This document shows positions 1 through 11,194 of a stretch of 64,000 nucleotides of DNA, piece after piece (position 1 is the stretch's first letter; every line of letters starts with the position of its first letter). Under the pieces are notes generated by a model that did no database searches, was not told the origin of the DNA, and worked only from the letters and a program-made list of their open reading frames with translations. Source of the stretch: Bubalus kerabau (taxonomy: Eukaryota; Chordata; Mammalia; Artiodactyla; Bovidae); assembly GCF_029407905.1 (NCBI RefSeq), contig NC_073630.1:50679001-50743000 (forward strand), in the 5' to 3' direction. The position numbers and the translations under genes were made by a program.

Positions 1-664
1 TTTTTTATTAGTCTTAAATTTATAATTCCAGTCTTATTTTCCTTATTTCTAAATTCTTGAAAATTTCTCACCAGAACCTCATGTACTACATGTATCAAGA
101 ATTTCTCTCAATAGTGAGGGAAACTTCTTCAAACTTGTAGCTGCTTCCTTCACTTTGTTCCTAGTCTATCCTCCACCATGTAGTTTAATAAGCATTTATT
201 TTTACATGCCAATTCTTAATAAGGTATTGATACATGCACTGAAAAACATATTTTTTATTCACTTTTCATAGTTTCTGTTTCTACCTGAAGGTATTTAACA
301 ATATGTGAGATAACTTTTGCCTTTTTCTCTTTCTCTGTACTGCTGTTTTTTCCTTTTTTTTTTTTTTTTTAAGCAATCTTTCTAATATAGTTGCCTCTGG
401 CATTAAAACATACCAAGACTACAGTTTTCTCCTACTTCATACTATTTCATAGAGACAGAGTTAGGAACAAAAGCCTATGTGACTAAGATTTGAAATTGAG
501 GAGGAGGGCCCTAGGAGTGGGGAGTGGGGAACTAGGAAAAGAGAGTTGGAATTTGCACTTGGACAAAATTGTAGGGTCAGGATAGCAAAAGTCACTTGAA
601 GTCGCCTTCTAGAAGTTGAGGAGGGAGCCAGCAAAGGCCCTTATTGGTTTTTCCAGTCCACACA
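1..664. other. Unassigned AT-rich sequence
   Basis: No gene or recognisable repeat was seen, apart from a run of about 20 T near 350-370. The sequence is ordinary AT-rich, CpG-poor DNA. Confidence 0.5.
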
Positions 665-815
665 GGATGAGATGGTTTGATGGCATCACCAACTCAATGA
701 ATAGGAATTTGAACAAACTCCAGGAGATAGTGAAGGATAGGGTAGCCTGGCGTGCTACAGTCCATGGGATTGCAAAGAGTCAGACATGACTTAGTGACTT
801 AACAACAGCAACAGG
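665..815 (+). mobile_element. BovB LINE, 3' end fragment
   Basis: The fragment matches the last ~150 bp of BovB. It runs from the GATGAGATGG..GATGGCATCA stretch to the CAAAGAGTCAGACATGACTT terminal motif, which also forms the tail of Bov-tA SINEs. It encodes only the end of the reverse-transcriptase ORF and is heavily 5'-truncated, as most BovB copies are. Confidence 0.8.
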
Positions 816-1970
816 ACTGGGGGCAATTACTCGAGGGTGAGCAATTTTGAAGAGTGTTTTTCTTAGTTGTGGTTTGCTGGTATGCTTTGGATCACAGATC
901 CGTGCTTTGGAGACCCAACTATTTTAACACCATTAGCATTTCTGTAATCATTTTTTTTTCTCTGTTAGATTTTAATAAAGCTCTTGATGAAAATGTCAGG
1001 CTGTCTTGGGAATGACGTGTGTATACATTTTCAGGTCACCATTTTAAAGAGAGGGCCACGGGGGCCTCTTCTACGGGAGGTGAGTCAGAGTGAGAAAACT
1101 GGAAGGAAAATAAATGCAGTTTTGGCTATTGAGAATGTTTGTTTCTGTAATTCCAACTTGCACCTGCTTTTGCTTTCAGGCATTATCACACCAAACATAT
1201 ATGGGGGAAGATTAGATTCTGTGTGATTCAAGTGTTCTTTTGGGAGAGGGAGGAAAAGTAACAGAATCGCTTGCGTCCCTCTTGCGGGTGATAGGAGGAA
1301 TATAAGGACCAACTGCCAAGTTCTTGAGGCCTCAGGGGCCTCCTTTTGGGATCTTATCTTTGTCTGCAGGACCTGAAGGAAACTTTGATAATGGCAAGTG
1401 GTAGGTTGGGGAAGTAATTTTCCTCCATCTGGGTAAAGTCTGCGTCTGTTATACTAAACGGGGAAAGAAAACACCTAGAAAGCATGCTCTCATCCCCGCA
1501 GTCCACGTCCTGGCACATATGGCTAATTAGACTTTGTACTTTCTCATTGACTTTAGATCAAGCTTTATAATTTTCAACATAGCACTTAGCTCAACCATCA
1601 TCAGTCAATAAGACTTGATGTGCTGGGGAAATGTAATTGCCATTTCTGAAATAGACTGCCTCTATTTCAGTTTCCAGAAGGCAGAAATCAAGTCTTGACC
1701 TTATTTGTATTTGTAATAGCACTTAGCTTAATTCTGAACTCAAGGTGTTGCTCAGTGATTTGTTGGGAATAGCACCGGGTAGGAGAAGGCTGAGGATGGC
1801 TTCCTAATTGCCAAGGCGGCCAAGCACAGCCAGTTCCCAGACAGCTGTGAGGCTGTCCTTCCAGATCCTGAGGTTCCATTTTGGTTGATTTCTAGTAGGA
1901 AGAGCTTCATGTTTGCACCTTGTGTCTATACCATTCTGAGGTTCCTTGTTAAAAAGGAATCATGGTAAGC
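816..1970. other. Unassigned sequence
   Basis: No gene or repeat was recognised. It contains one short exon-like segment (1035-1079) with good splice-like borders, which is treated as a finding rather than a gene. Confidence 0.5.
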
Positions 1971-2392
1971 TATCTATCATATATAGGATGGATAAATGAC
2001 AAGGTCCTACTGTATAGCACAGGAACAATGTACACTATCCTGTGATACACTATAATGGAGAAGAATAATTTTTAAAAAAGATATGTATAACTGAGTCTCT
2101 TTGCTGTGCAGAAAAGATTGGAATAACATTGTAAATCAACTGTGTGTTGTGCTGCTCTGTGCTTAGTCACTCAGTCATGTCTGACTCGTTGTGACCCCAT
2201 GGACTGTAGCCCACCAAGCTCCTCTGTCCATGGGGATTCTCCAGGCAAGAATACTGGAGTGTGTTGCCATGCTCTCCTCCAGGGGATCTTCCCAGCTCAG
2301 GAATTGAACCCAGGTCTCCCACATTGCAAGTGGGTTCTTTACTGTCTGAGCCAGTAGGGAAGCCAAAATCAACTATACTTCAACAAAAAAGA
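1971..2392 (+). mobile_element. L1 3' UTR fragment, split by a SINE
   Basis: The left part (1971-2141) carries the artiodactyl L1 3' UTR phrases GGTCCTACTGTATAGCACAG and CATTGTAAATCAACT. The matching continuation (AAATCAACTATACTTCAA) resumes at 2366 after a SINE. Sense orientation. The 9-bp AAATCAACT is present on both sides because the SINE duplicated it on insertion. Confidence 0.75.
2142..2365 (-). mobile_element. Bov-tA SINE
   Basis: This is a full-length tRNA-Glu-derived Bov-tA on the minus strand. From the left it shows the reversed A tail (GTGTCTGACTC-like, CAGGCAAGAATACTGGAGTG) and then the tRNA-like head ending GGGAAGCC. It is flanked by the 9-bp duplication AAATCAACT at 2133-2141 and 2366-2374, so it inserted into the L1 fragment. 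Short open frames here are SINE sequence, not genes. Confidence 0.9.
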
Positions 2393-2489
2393 ACTATGAA
2401 ATATATTTCTTTTCAAGAAATATTATTTGGAAACGTTGATATTTTATTATTGCTAACAAGCAATTTTCTACTTTCCAGTCAATAGACTT

Positions 2490-2565
2490 GTCCACCTTTA
2501 TACTCCCAGTGCTAAGTAGAGTGTCAGTCATGTAAGTGGTGCTCAATAAAGTGAATTTACATGTT
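2490..2565 (+). mobile_element. L2-like LINE 3' end
   Basis: The phrase GTGGTGCTCAATAAAGTGAA resembles the L2 3' terminus (..GGTGCTCAATAAATATTTG). It is short and diverged. Confidence 0.4.
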
Positions 2566-2569
2566 GGAT

Positions 2570-3160
2570 CTTCACATTTTCAAAAGGCTCTTGAACTTAG
2601 AATACTGGTATCTAAATATCTCTTGTCTCCCTGATGACAAAATAAGAGGAAAGTAAATTAACTGCTATGATCCTTCCATTAAACAAAAGCAGAATTCTTC
2701 CTAGGGAGAGTGGATGAAAATTGAAAGGGTTAGTGAGTGAAGGTCAAATTTCTATTTTTTGGGGGACAGCTTTTAAATACGTCTCAGCCTGAAGGTAAGA
2801 AGAGACTAAATGACCTCTCTAAGTCCTTCCAAACCTGGAGACACTGTCTTTCTAGAGAAGAAAGAAACCCTGGAGAGCATTGACTGTTCTAAGCAATTAC
2901 TTATATCAAAGAGCATTGTTATCCCGTGACCAATGGCTAAATGGCAACAGAATAAGGACTCTCAGGGGCATCCTGAAAAATACAAGTGAAACCTTAAGGT
3001 CAGGAAGTTATACTCATTAAGCGTGATCTCCTGGAGATGAGTGAGTGTACTTACAACACGGCTAATATTTTATCAAGAGTTAAGGACCTATTAGCATTTT
3101 AATTTGCAATAGTGGGTTTGCCTAGGTTCTGGTACACAACTGCTGTCTCTTTGGCTGATA
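2570..3160. other. Unassigned sequence
   Basis: No gene or repeat was identified. Confidence 0.5.
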
Positions 3161-3162
3161 AT

Positions 3163-3164
<2 letters not shown>

Positions 3165-3203
<39 letters not shown>
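3165..3203. repeat. (TG)n microsatellite
   Basis: About 15 uninterrupted TG units are followed by TATG variants. Likely polymorphic in length. Confidence 0.95.
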
Positions 3204-3536
3204 TTTTCTTGGACTTTTATTTCCCTTTCTCATTCTTAGCCTCAATTTGGTAAGCTGTAGTGACAAAGCTTCAAAATATAGCCATTGATCTTTTCTTGAT
3301 TGATTGCAATTCCTTAAATGAGAAATCTCACTTTGGGAGAGGATTGACTAGGAGAAAGATTTGTAATTTCAACTTATAAATCTCTCTCTTTTGATTTCCT
3401 GGTTTCTTGGTTACCTGGATGGGAAGCTAGTAACTTTTTTTAAAGAGGCATATGGAAGAGACTGTCTAGCTGTCCATCAAACTCATTTTGTCTTCTTTCT
3501 GAGACTGTGTTTAGACCGTATTTGCCATACTATCTC

Positions 3537-3866
3537 GGGCTTTCCTGGTAGCTCAGCTGGTAAAGACTCTGCCTGCAATGCAGGATACCCCGGTTTGATT
3601 TCTGAGTCAGGAATATCCCCTGGAGAAGGGATAGGCTACCCATTCCAGTATTCTTGGGCTTCCCTGGTGGCTCACATGGTAAATAATCTGCCTACAATGT
3701 GGGAGACCTGGGTTCGATCCCTAGGTTGGGAAGATCCCCTGGAGAAGGAAACAGCAACCCATTCCAGTATTCTTGCCTGGAAAATTCCATGGACAGAGGA
3801 GCGTGGTGGGCTATTGTGCATAGGGTCACAAAGAGTCAGACACGACTGAAGTGATGCACGCGCACA
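3537..3866 (+). mobile_element. Dimeric Bov-tA SINE
   Basis: Two tRNA-like heads lie in one element. The first head plus a partial A segment (3537-3656) is joined through ATTCTTGGGCTTCCCTGG to a complete head plus A tail (3657-3862). The same junction occurs in the composites at 25797-26012 and 52272-52579, which points to a dimeric subfamily rather than chance adjacency. A 152-codon frame (3391-3849) running into it is an artefact of SINE sequence. Confidence 0.8.
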
Positions 3867-4645
3867 CACAGACCCACTTGGGGAAAATATCTGGTTGGAA
3901 AGATTACATGGCTCATTCCCTCTTCTCCCCTCCTTGAGTCCTGGGAAAGTCTATTCCAAGAGACTATTCCTCCAACCTTAACATCTATAACTGGTTCTTG
4001 TAACAGAGACCTTAAAGAAAAAACTTTGCAAGAGAATAACCTTCTTTAAGTGATTCAGAAAAAAATCTTCTTCTTAGGGAATAACTGTACTGTCATTTAA
4101 ATATAAACTCACTGTGGGTTTGAAAACATTAAATGTGACTAGAAGGTAAGATTTAATCTTGGGGGCTAAATTTCACAAGGACATCTTCATGGGGAAAAAT
4201 AAAAAGCCCAAACCACAAGGATGCAGTAAAAGACTGAGAAAAAAGGAGACTACAAAGGTTTCTCAAGGACAACTTTTGTCTGCAGTTCCTTTAATGAACT
4301 AGAAGCTGAGGCTAAGAGAAACGATTATGTGTGTGGCTGGTGGCAGGTGGCTTTATCACATCACAGACCCACCTCCAGCCTCTAGTTTATTCGTTCTTAT
4401 GCCTACAGATGTGGTTGCTCCAGGAGTTTCTTTCCTAACAGAAGGGGCAGATGCAATACCCAGCTGATGACTCGGAGGCCCTCAGAGCTGAGTGAGGGCA
4501 GACATAATCTTTTCCTTGGTGGTTTTTTTGCCAAGTGTGCTGCTATTTGCACATTTCCCTCCAGCTACCAGAGAAACAAACCATCTCCTCCGGGATACCA
4601 CAGCCTCTTTGTTCAGATATTTATCATAGTGTTTGGCACTTTGCA
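3867..4645. other. Unassigned sequence
   Basis: Nothing recognisable was seen. Two small overlapping open frames near 4467-4786 have no family features and run into an L2 remnant. Confidence 0.5.
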
Positions 4646-4649
4646 CTGT

Positions 4650-4805
4650 GTTATCTTTCTCCCTGCTTTGCCTCTCCCACTAAATCTGCACTTTTTAGAG
4701 GAAGGGACTCTGTCTTGTTTATGAAACATTCCCAGAGCCGAGCACAGTTCTTGGCAGGCTACAGATGCTCAATAAATATTTGCTGAAGGAATGAGTAAAT
4801 AAATG
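4650..4805 (+). mobile_element. L2 LINE, 3' end
   Basis: It shows the classic L2 3' end order: a GGAAGGGACTCTGTCTTGTT segment, then CCCAGAGCC..GCACAG, then GATGCTCAATAAATATTTGC with a TGAAGGAATGAGTAAATAAATG tail-like end. Ancient mammalian LINE. Confidence 0.75.
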
Positions 4806-4844
4806 TATGAATAAAATAATTAACATGCACAGAACAAAAAACAT

Positions 4845-5042
4845 AGTCACTCAGCTGTGTCTGACTATGTGCAACCTCATGGACTGCAGCCTGCCTGGCT
4901 TCTCTGTCCATGGAATTCTCTAGGCAAGAATACTGGAGTGGCTTGCCATTCCCTTCTCCAGGGAATCTTCCACACCCAGGGATTGAACTCAGGTCTCCTG
5001 CATCACAGACAGATCCTTTATCATCTGAGCTACCAGGGAAGC
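4845..5042 (-). mobile_element. Bov-tA SINE
   Basis: Reversed A tail (TCACTCAGCTGTGTCTGAC) and tRNA-like head ending ACCAGGGAAGC. About 200 bp, essentially full length. Confidence 0.85.
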
Positions 5043-5044
5043 AC

Positions 5045-5839
5045 ATAACAGGCTGAACATAATTCTGGGAATTAAAAATATGACGATCTCTGAACATCCA
5101 AAACACCAAAACCAAAATGCAAAAAAAATGTTTTATTTATAACATTTTTGTAACTTTGGATTTAATAATTCTTGGAGTAGTTCATCAACTGTATGAGGTA
5201 GTTATTTTGTTTGATAGGAACTGAGGACTGATTGTAGGGACTTAAATGAATTAGGACTTTGTTTTCTCCTATAAACAAAACCCAAAAGTAGGGGATTCAT
5301 ACCAGCTGGAGCAGCATTATGAAGTTGTCAGGCACCCAAACCTTTTCTCTTTTTCTGTCCAAGCCATCCTTAGTGTGTGGCTTTCATTGTCAAGGTTACC
5401 AGAGGGCTGTTGGAGATCCTGCTAGTATGGATACAACTGTATGCTGTCTCATATTGTCAGCTTGTTATTCAACTCAGTTTTACTTAGAAGAGCTTTCAAT
5501 GACTGGGTAGAGCAGAGTTTCAACTCAGGTCTCAGAAGTTATACAGAATCAAGATCAGATCCTCAATAAGACATCTCATCCTCACAGACTATAAGAGTGC
5601 TGGCTTTCATACTTGTGCTAGAGAGTATGCTTGCCTGGCATCCTTACCTTAAGCCAGGACAAATTCTGCAGGATAATTTGTAGTTCCAACAACACTGAGA
5701 GTTCAGATTGAGGCTAGGGCTTGACCTGAAATGGCATCTTTGCTGGGCTTCTCCATTCTCCTAAGCCCTTATCAGTTTCTTCTAGAAGCACTTTCTTAAT
5801 AAATTGCTTGCATGTGAATCCTTGTGTTAAGAATTTGCT
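5045..5839. other. Unassigned sequence
   Basis: No gene or repeat was recognised. Confidence 0.5.
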
Positions 5840-5851
5840 TTTGGGGAACCT

Positions 5852-6129
5852 TGGAGAAGGCAATAGCACCCCACTCCAGTACTCTTGCCTGGAGAATCTC
5901 ATGGACGAAGGAGCCTGGTAGGCTGCAGTCCATGGGGTCGCTTAGAGTTGGACACGACTGAGTGACTTCACTTTCACTTTTCACTTTCATGCACTGGAGA
6001 AGGAAATGGCAACCCACTCCAGTGTTCTTGCCTTGAGAATCCCAGGGATGGGGGAGCCTGGTGGGCTGCCGTCTATGGGGTTGCACAGAGTTGGACACTA
6101 CTGATGCGACTTAGCAGCAGTAGCAGCAG
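5852..6129 (+). mobile_element. Bov-A2 SINE
   Basis: Two A units are joined by the CTTCACTTTCACTTTTCACT linker, ending in AGCAGCAGTAGCAGCAG. It is flanked by a perfect 12-bp duplication TTTGGGGAACCT (5840-5851 and 6130-6141). Confidence 0.93.
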
Positions 6130-6141
6130 TTTGGGGAACCT

Positions 6142-6734
6142 GACCTAAGATAATGCCTGCTGAGGAAAAGCTGAGACAAAGTTCAAGGTCAAGAGCAAGT
6201 AACCTGTATCCAAGTCAGTCTCTATGCCTGATGATGACGCAGGCATTTGCTCAGGGGCAAAGGGCGGGCTTCTCTTTTCCTAAACCCTCAATGGTTGGTG
6301 CTGGGTGAGATCCCTTTCCTAGCTGGTGCCCTATGGCCTCTGACTTTGCTGAGGCCCTTGGCTCCCTGTCTTTGATGAGACTCAGAAGACTTTGCTCAAG
6401 ATTTTTATGTAGAATCTGCCACAATGAAGAGGCTGTTCTGAGCAAAGTAATCTGTACTGCTGCCAAGATGCTTAGGGCCTCTGGTCTGACCTGATGGTTA
6501 ACGCCTACTGCACATCTGTAAAAAAGACTCGTATGGATGGATCAAAGTAAACATTTAGGAACCAACCTGTGTCTGCACGTTCACACCCACCGCCCCACAC
6601 TGGGAGCCCTTGTCCATCAGAAGCTTCAACAGGTTCATGAAGACTTTGCTGCCCTACATCTTACACCTTTTCTATTTCCCAGGGTTCCTGACTCATGCAC
6701 CAGAAGCTCACTGTCACCTGAATTAAACATAAAT
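6142..6734. other. Unassigned sequence
   Basis: No gene or repeat was recognised. Confidence 0.5.
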
Positions 6735-6936
6735 GTTAGTTGCTCAGATGGGTCTGACTCTTTGTGACCCCAAGGACTGTAGACTACCAGGCTCCTCTGT
6801 ACATGGGATTCTCCAGGCAAAAATACTGGAGTTGAGTTGCCATTTCCTTCTCCAGGGGATCTTCCTAACCCAGGGGTTGAACCTGTGTGTCCTGCATTGA
6901 CAGATTCTTTACCATCTGAGCCACTAGGCATATCCC
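6735..6936 (-). mobile_element. Bov-tA SINE
   Basis: Reversed A tail from TTGCTCAGATGGGTCTGAC and tRNA-like head ending CTGAGCCACTAGGCATATCCC. About 200 bp, moderately diverged. Confidence 0.85.
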
Positions 6937-8411
6937 CTCACTAAAATACATTATTTCCTGTGTGGAGTACTGCTGTTGTCAGATGAAGAGTCAGAAAGTG
7001 GAGAGGAGATTGCATGCCTCTCAAATAACGAGAAGGGCTTGAGGGGAATGGTATGGAAATCTGGCCAGCTGATCCTCCCAAACTTACCAGCCAGATATAT
7101 CATCCCACTCCTCTTCCCATCATTTTCAATTGGATTTAGGGTAGAGAGGACCCAGGAGATTTATACTAAAGGGGCTCCCTACAACATGGAAGGAAACATG
7201 AGAAGTGGGAAACAAATATTCTTCTTTATATTTTCAAACAGTACTTTGGATTTTCAGTCTCCATGACCAGGTACTTCAGGAAATGCTGCCACAGCCCTAA
7301 TTCCCACTCACTGTGGAGACCCAGTTTGGTCTGGGCCCATCTTGTTAGTGCTATTCTAGTTGGCTATGTTTGGATGATGAAGATGAAGATTGATGAAGAT
7401 AATTCCCTATCCTCCACTGTAATCACTGAGGACTGAATATTGATCTGAATATATATTTCTCTTGAGGTATACTAATTTTTTCCATTTCTGTTGCTATTAT
7501 AATTTTGTCAGCTCAAACCTGTATAAAACTAATACCCCTAGATAATTTTTACATCAACAGTTATTAAACTAGATTACTTCTTCCCTACTAGTGCCTATGA
7601 TTTTTTTGAACTTAATTCAAGTGCAATAATCTTTCTCCAACTTGAAAAAATGCTAAATTGGAATGAAATCTACTTCTGCACACCTGTTTGGTAATTGTTG
7701 GAATTTTAGTTCCAGAAAAACAGAATTGCGTGGATTGTGAGTCACTTCTGCTGAGGATAATCAGAAAGAGAGGAAACTGGGAGTTGGAATAGATAGGGGA
7801 GGTAGAGCAGATGGCGGAGGAAGGATGGAGAGTTTTGCAGTGAATCCTTGGGGAAGACAAAGGAAAATGAAGCACAGCAGACTCAGGATATTCAGGTGAC
7901 ATCTGTGAGGAGGAGGTGAGGAATTGAGAGCTGAGATGTGAGAGAGAATATTTGACAGGCATGTGATCCAGGGAGGAGGTAGAAAGCAGCTTCTGAGTCA
8001 TGTAATCAGGAAGGCATTGATCATTTGAATGGAGAACCAGGCAAAGAAAAAAAGAAATAGAATTTACAAGCACTTCACTGAAATTTTAAGAAACTCAAAA
8101 TTTCAAGAAAGTTAAATGGAAATTAATGTCATAATATCCATACTACTAATCTAATAATATAATTATTCTTTTATTTTCATAAATGCAAAATATATTTAAA
8201 TGAGCTTTCATAGGTTCCATTCTGATTTCAGTTTCTTGATTTCTGTTATATTATCTTAATTTCCCAACCTCAAAATCTCTGGCAATAAGGATTTTCTGAG
8301 CTTCAATCAGGAGGTTGATAAAGGGATGACAATAGTTACATTTATCACCCCTAAATTTCACCTTGCGAGCTTATAAAAGAAATGTTGATGGACTTGATCA
8401 CTTAAAACTAC
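6937..8411. other. Unassigned AT-rich sequence
   Basis: No recognisable gene. The minus-strand open frame 7612-8073 (153 codons) is rich in Ser, Leu and Pro and has no domain or splice support, so I do not call it coding. Confidence 0.5.
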
Positions 8412-8769
8412 AAGCTTCCCTAGTGGCACAGTGGAGAGGGAAACAGGCTTGATCCTTTGTTCAGGAAGAGTTCCCATGCCATGGAGCAATTAAGCCTGTG
8501 TACCACGACTACTGAGCTCATGCTCTAGAACCCACAAACTGCAGCTACTGAGCTCATGCTCTAGAACCCACAAACTGCAGCGACTGAGCTCATGCCACAG
8601 TTACTGAAGCCTGTGCACCTAGGACCCATGCTCCATACTAGAAGCCACTGCAACGAGAAGCCCACGCTCCACAACTAGAGAGGAGCCCCTGCTCTCCAAA
8701 ACTAGAGAAAACCTGCGTGCAGCAACAAAGACCCAGCATAGCCAATAATAATAAAAAGATTTTAAAAAA
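8412..8769 (+). mobile_element. CHR-type tRNA SINE with internal 36-bp duplication
   Basis: A cetartiodactyl CHR-type SINE. It has a tRNA-like head (GCTTCCCTAGTGG..), the ACTGAGCTCATGCTCTAGAA body, ACTAGAGAGGAGCCCC and AGCAACAAAGACCCAGC near the end, then an A-rich AATAATAATAAAAAG tail. A 36-bp unit is repeated in tandem at 8511-8546 and 8547-8582, with a third partial copy after it. Confidence 0.8.
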
Positions 8770-8771
8770 CT

Positions 8772-9446
8772 TCAAATTTCTTCACAGAAAAATGCAACAG
8801 GGACAGAATAAAAAGTCGAACAATGGACTCCGAGGATATTTGCAGTACATATGAATGACAAGGATTAATAACCATAATTTACAAGCTGATAAGGAAATGA
8901 CATATCACTCAACTGAAAACTAGGTAAAAGTCTGGAATGAGCAACTCAGAAAAGAAATGATATGTGGACAGTAACCATGATAAGCTGCTTAGCTTCTCTG
9001 GTTTATCAAGAACATGCAACTGAAATGAATGAGAGAATATACTGGACAGCAGAGTAGCAGAAATTTATAAAGTTGTAGCAATCAGTGTTGGTGAGGATGT
9101 GGGGAAATAGGACATCTTATACATTACTAATAGGATTATTAATTTTTATATACTGTTGAAAAAATATTTTAAAAATGAACATATTCTTTGACCCAGAAAT
9201 CTTTTCCAATTTCCTGTTAATTCATCCTACAAGAAGAAAAGCAAACTAGCTAAGCATATGTGTACAAAGATGTTAATTGCAATATTTTTGCAGTGGAAAA
9301 GTTTGAAGGCATCTGAATACTCATCAGTAAGGGAGTTGATGAATGGATTATGGGGCATCCATATTATGGAGCCTCAGTGAGTTATTAAAGTAACCATGTG
9401 TTTCTCCATGATATGGGAGTCCAAGATCAACTTAAACAGATGGGGT
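8772..9446 (+). mobile_element. Old L1 fragment (ORF2 end / 3' UTR)
   Basis: It carries diverged L1 ORF2-end phrases in sense order: AATGGACTCCGAGGATATTT, GATGTGGGGAAATAGGACAT, GAATGGATTATGGGGCATCC. No open frame is preserved. CHR and Bov-A SINEs lie at its left and right edges. Confidence 0.65.
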
Positions 9447-9458
9447 ACAGAGAAAGTG

Positions 9459-9583
9459 TGGAGAAGGAAATGGCAACCCACTCCTGTATTCTTGCCTGGA
9501 GAATTCCCATGGACAGAGGAGCCTGCAGGCTATAGCCTATGGGGTCCTGAAGAGTCGGACACGACTGAGCAACTAAGCACAGC
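9459..9583 (+). mobile_element. Single Bov-A unit SINE
   Basis: One A unit (GGAGAAGGAAATGGCAACCC to GAGCAACTAAGCACAGC). Flanked by the perfect 12-bp duplication ACAGAGAAAGTG (9447-9458 and 9584-9595), so this short form inserted as is and is not a later truncation. Confidence 0.9.
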
Positions 9584-9824
9584 ACAGAGAAAGTGAAATG
9601 TAGAGGGAGGCTTGGGAGCTGGGAGGGCTTTAAAGGAAGGCCAAGGGCCACATGAGCTTGGATGAATGGGATGGGGGTCAACGCATTCCTACAAATGCCT
9701 CTGCTTCATTTCCCCTTAAACATGGATGAAGAAATGTATTGTCTGCATTATCTATCGTATCTAATTCAATTCCAGATATTTCAGCTCTTACCACCTGATA
9801 GAAGAGGGTGAATAGTTGCTCTTT

Positions 9825-9960
9825 GCTTTGTTGTTGCTTTGTTTAGTTGTTAAGTCATGTCTGACTCTTGTGACCTCATGGATTGTAGCCTGCCAGCCTC
9901 CTCTGTCCATGAGATTTCCCAGGCAAGAATATTGGAGTGGGTTGCCGTTTTCTTTTCCAT
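9825..9960 (-). mobile_element. Single Bov-A unit SINE
   Basis: Reversed A unit with a TTGTTGTTG-type tail at its left. Flanked by the 10-bp duplication GTTGCTCTTT (9815-9824 and 9961-9970). Confidence 0.88.
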
Positions 9961-9970
9961 GTTGCTCTTT

Positions 9971-10846
9971 AAGATTTCCTAACTCTGATATTTTCCTGCC
10001 TGCACTCTTTTCTTTCTTTCTTTGATTAAGATCTTCTAAGGTGCTGAGCCACATATTCTGCTGCTTCTGGTTGGTATAAGATTATCCAGCCAAGATGACA
10101 AGGCGGAAAAGTCAGAAGACAGAAAGTTTTTAAAGTCATGTTGTTTTGCAAATGGCATTAAAGCTGTATTTACACTCACAAGGAGAATGCTGCTTCAGCA
10201 TATTGTTAATTAGGACACTACCCGAGATTAATCTCCTCAAATATGCTTACTGTATAGAGTAATCATGATTAATTAGCAGAATCGGTCCACAGGATTGGTC
10301 CAAAATGAGAGGATTTGAGGACAATCTGGTTTTGTCTCCGGTTGGAAAAGCTGCAAAACTTCTAGCTGAGGCGCCTTTAGCACATAGTCCACTAGTTCAT
10401 CTGAATAGGTACCATGGTATTAGGTGAACAAGAGATGATAAATAGACAGCCAGTAATACCCTTTCAATTATCCTTGTAAAACTGCTACTTAGAGACCTCA
10501 AGGGTATTAGATCAAGACACTAGCAGGCTAATGGGCAAGATGCCTTTGGAGAGAGCTTGGCACTCAGGAGCCAAAGAACTTAAATTTGCTCTAATGTCTG
10601 ACCGCCACTTGGTAGCACTAACATTTCTCCCATTTTTAGAGTGCTTGCCTAGAGGTGACCCAATGTGTTTCCTAGGGATCAGTGGGATTGTTGTTAATGC
10701 TAGGCTGATTTTCTTTTATTGTTTGATATTTCTGCACAAGGCCACATGGCTGCCTTGGGTACTGCCTTATTGTAATAGTCTGGACTCCACCTGCTTAGGC
10801 CCAGCTCTGTGGACCTGTGCCTTCTCCAGCTTTGTTTTGCTGTGTC
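9971..10846. other. Unassigned unique sequence, with conserved-looking core 10140-10330
   Basis: No repeat or gene was seen. The core around 10140-10330 has several TAAT-type motifs, including a symmetric AGATTAATCT and CATGATTAATTAG. An open frame at 10531-11016 ends inside the following SINE and is not supported as a gene. Confidence 0.5.
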
Positions 10847-10860
10847 CTTCTCTGGATCAT

Positions 10861-11064
10861 CAGGGCTTCCCTGGTGGCTCAGATGGTAAAGCATCTGCCT
10901 CCCATGTGGGAGACCTGGGTTCAATCCCTGGGTCGGGAAGATCCCCTGGAGAAGGATATGGCAACCCACTCCAGTACTCTTGCCTGGAAAATTCCATGGA
11001 CAGAGGAGCCTCATAGGCTACAGTCCATGGGGTCACAAAGAGTTGGACAGACTTAGCAACTTCA
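10861..11064 (+). mobile_element. Bov-tA SINE
   Basis: Complete head (GGGCTTCCCTGGTGGCTCAG) and A tail. Flanked by the 14-bp perfect duplication CTTCTCTGGATCAT (10847-10860 and 11065-11078). One of the better preserved copies here. Confidence 0.95.
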
Positions 11065-11194
11065 CTTCTCTGGATCATAGCTCCATCTCAGGTGTCATTT
11101 TGTAGCCAAATGTTGCAACTCCTGCCTCTACTGTGCTAGGTGTTCTTTGAGATACTACAATGAACAGGATTTAGTTCCAGCCATGGGCAACTCC

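Noticed and set aside
3391..3849. 152-codon open frame
   Set aside because: Mostly a dimeric Bov-tA SINE read through.
7612..8073. 153-codon minus-strand open frame
   Set aside because: Composition is Ser/Leu/Pro-rich without motifs. Length is compatible with chance in an AT-variable region.
10531..11016. 161-codon open frame
   Set aside because: Its last third is Bov-tA sequence with a clear 14-bp target duplication, so it is not a conserved gene.
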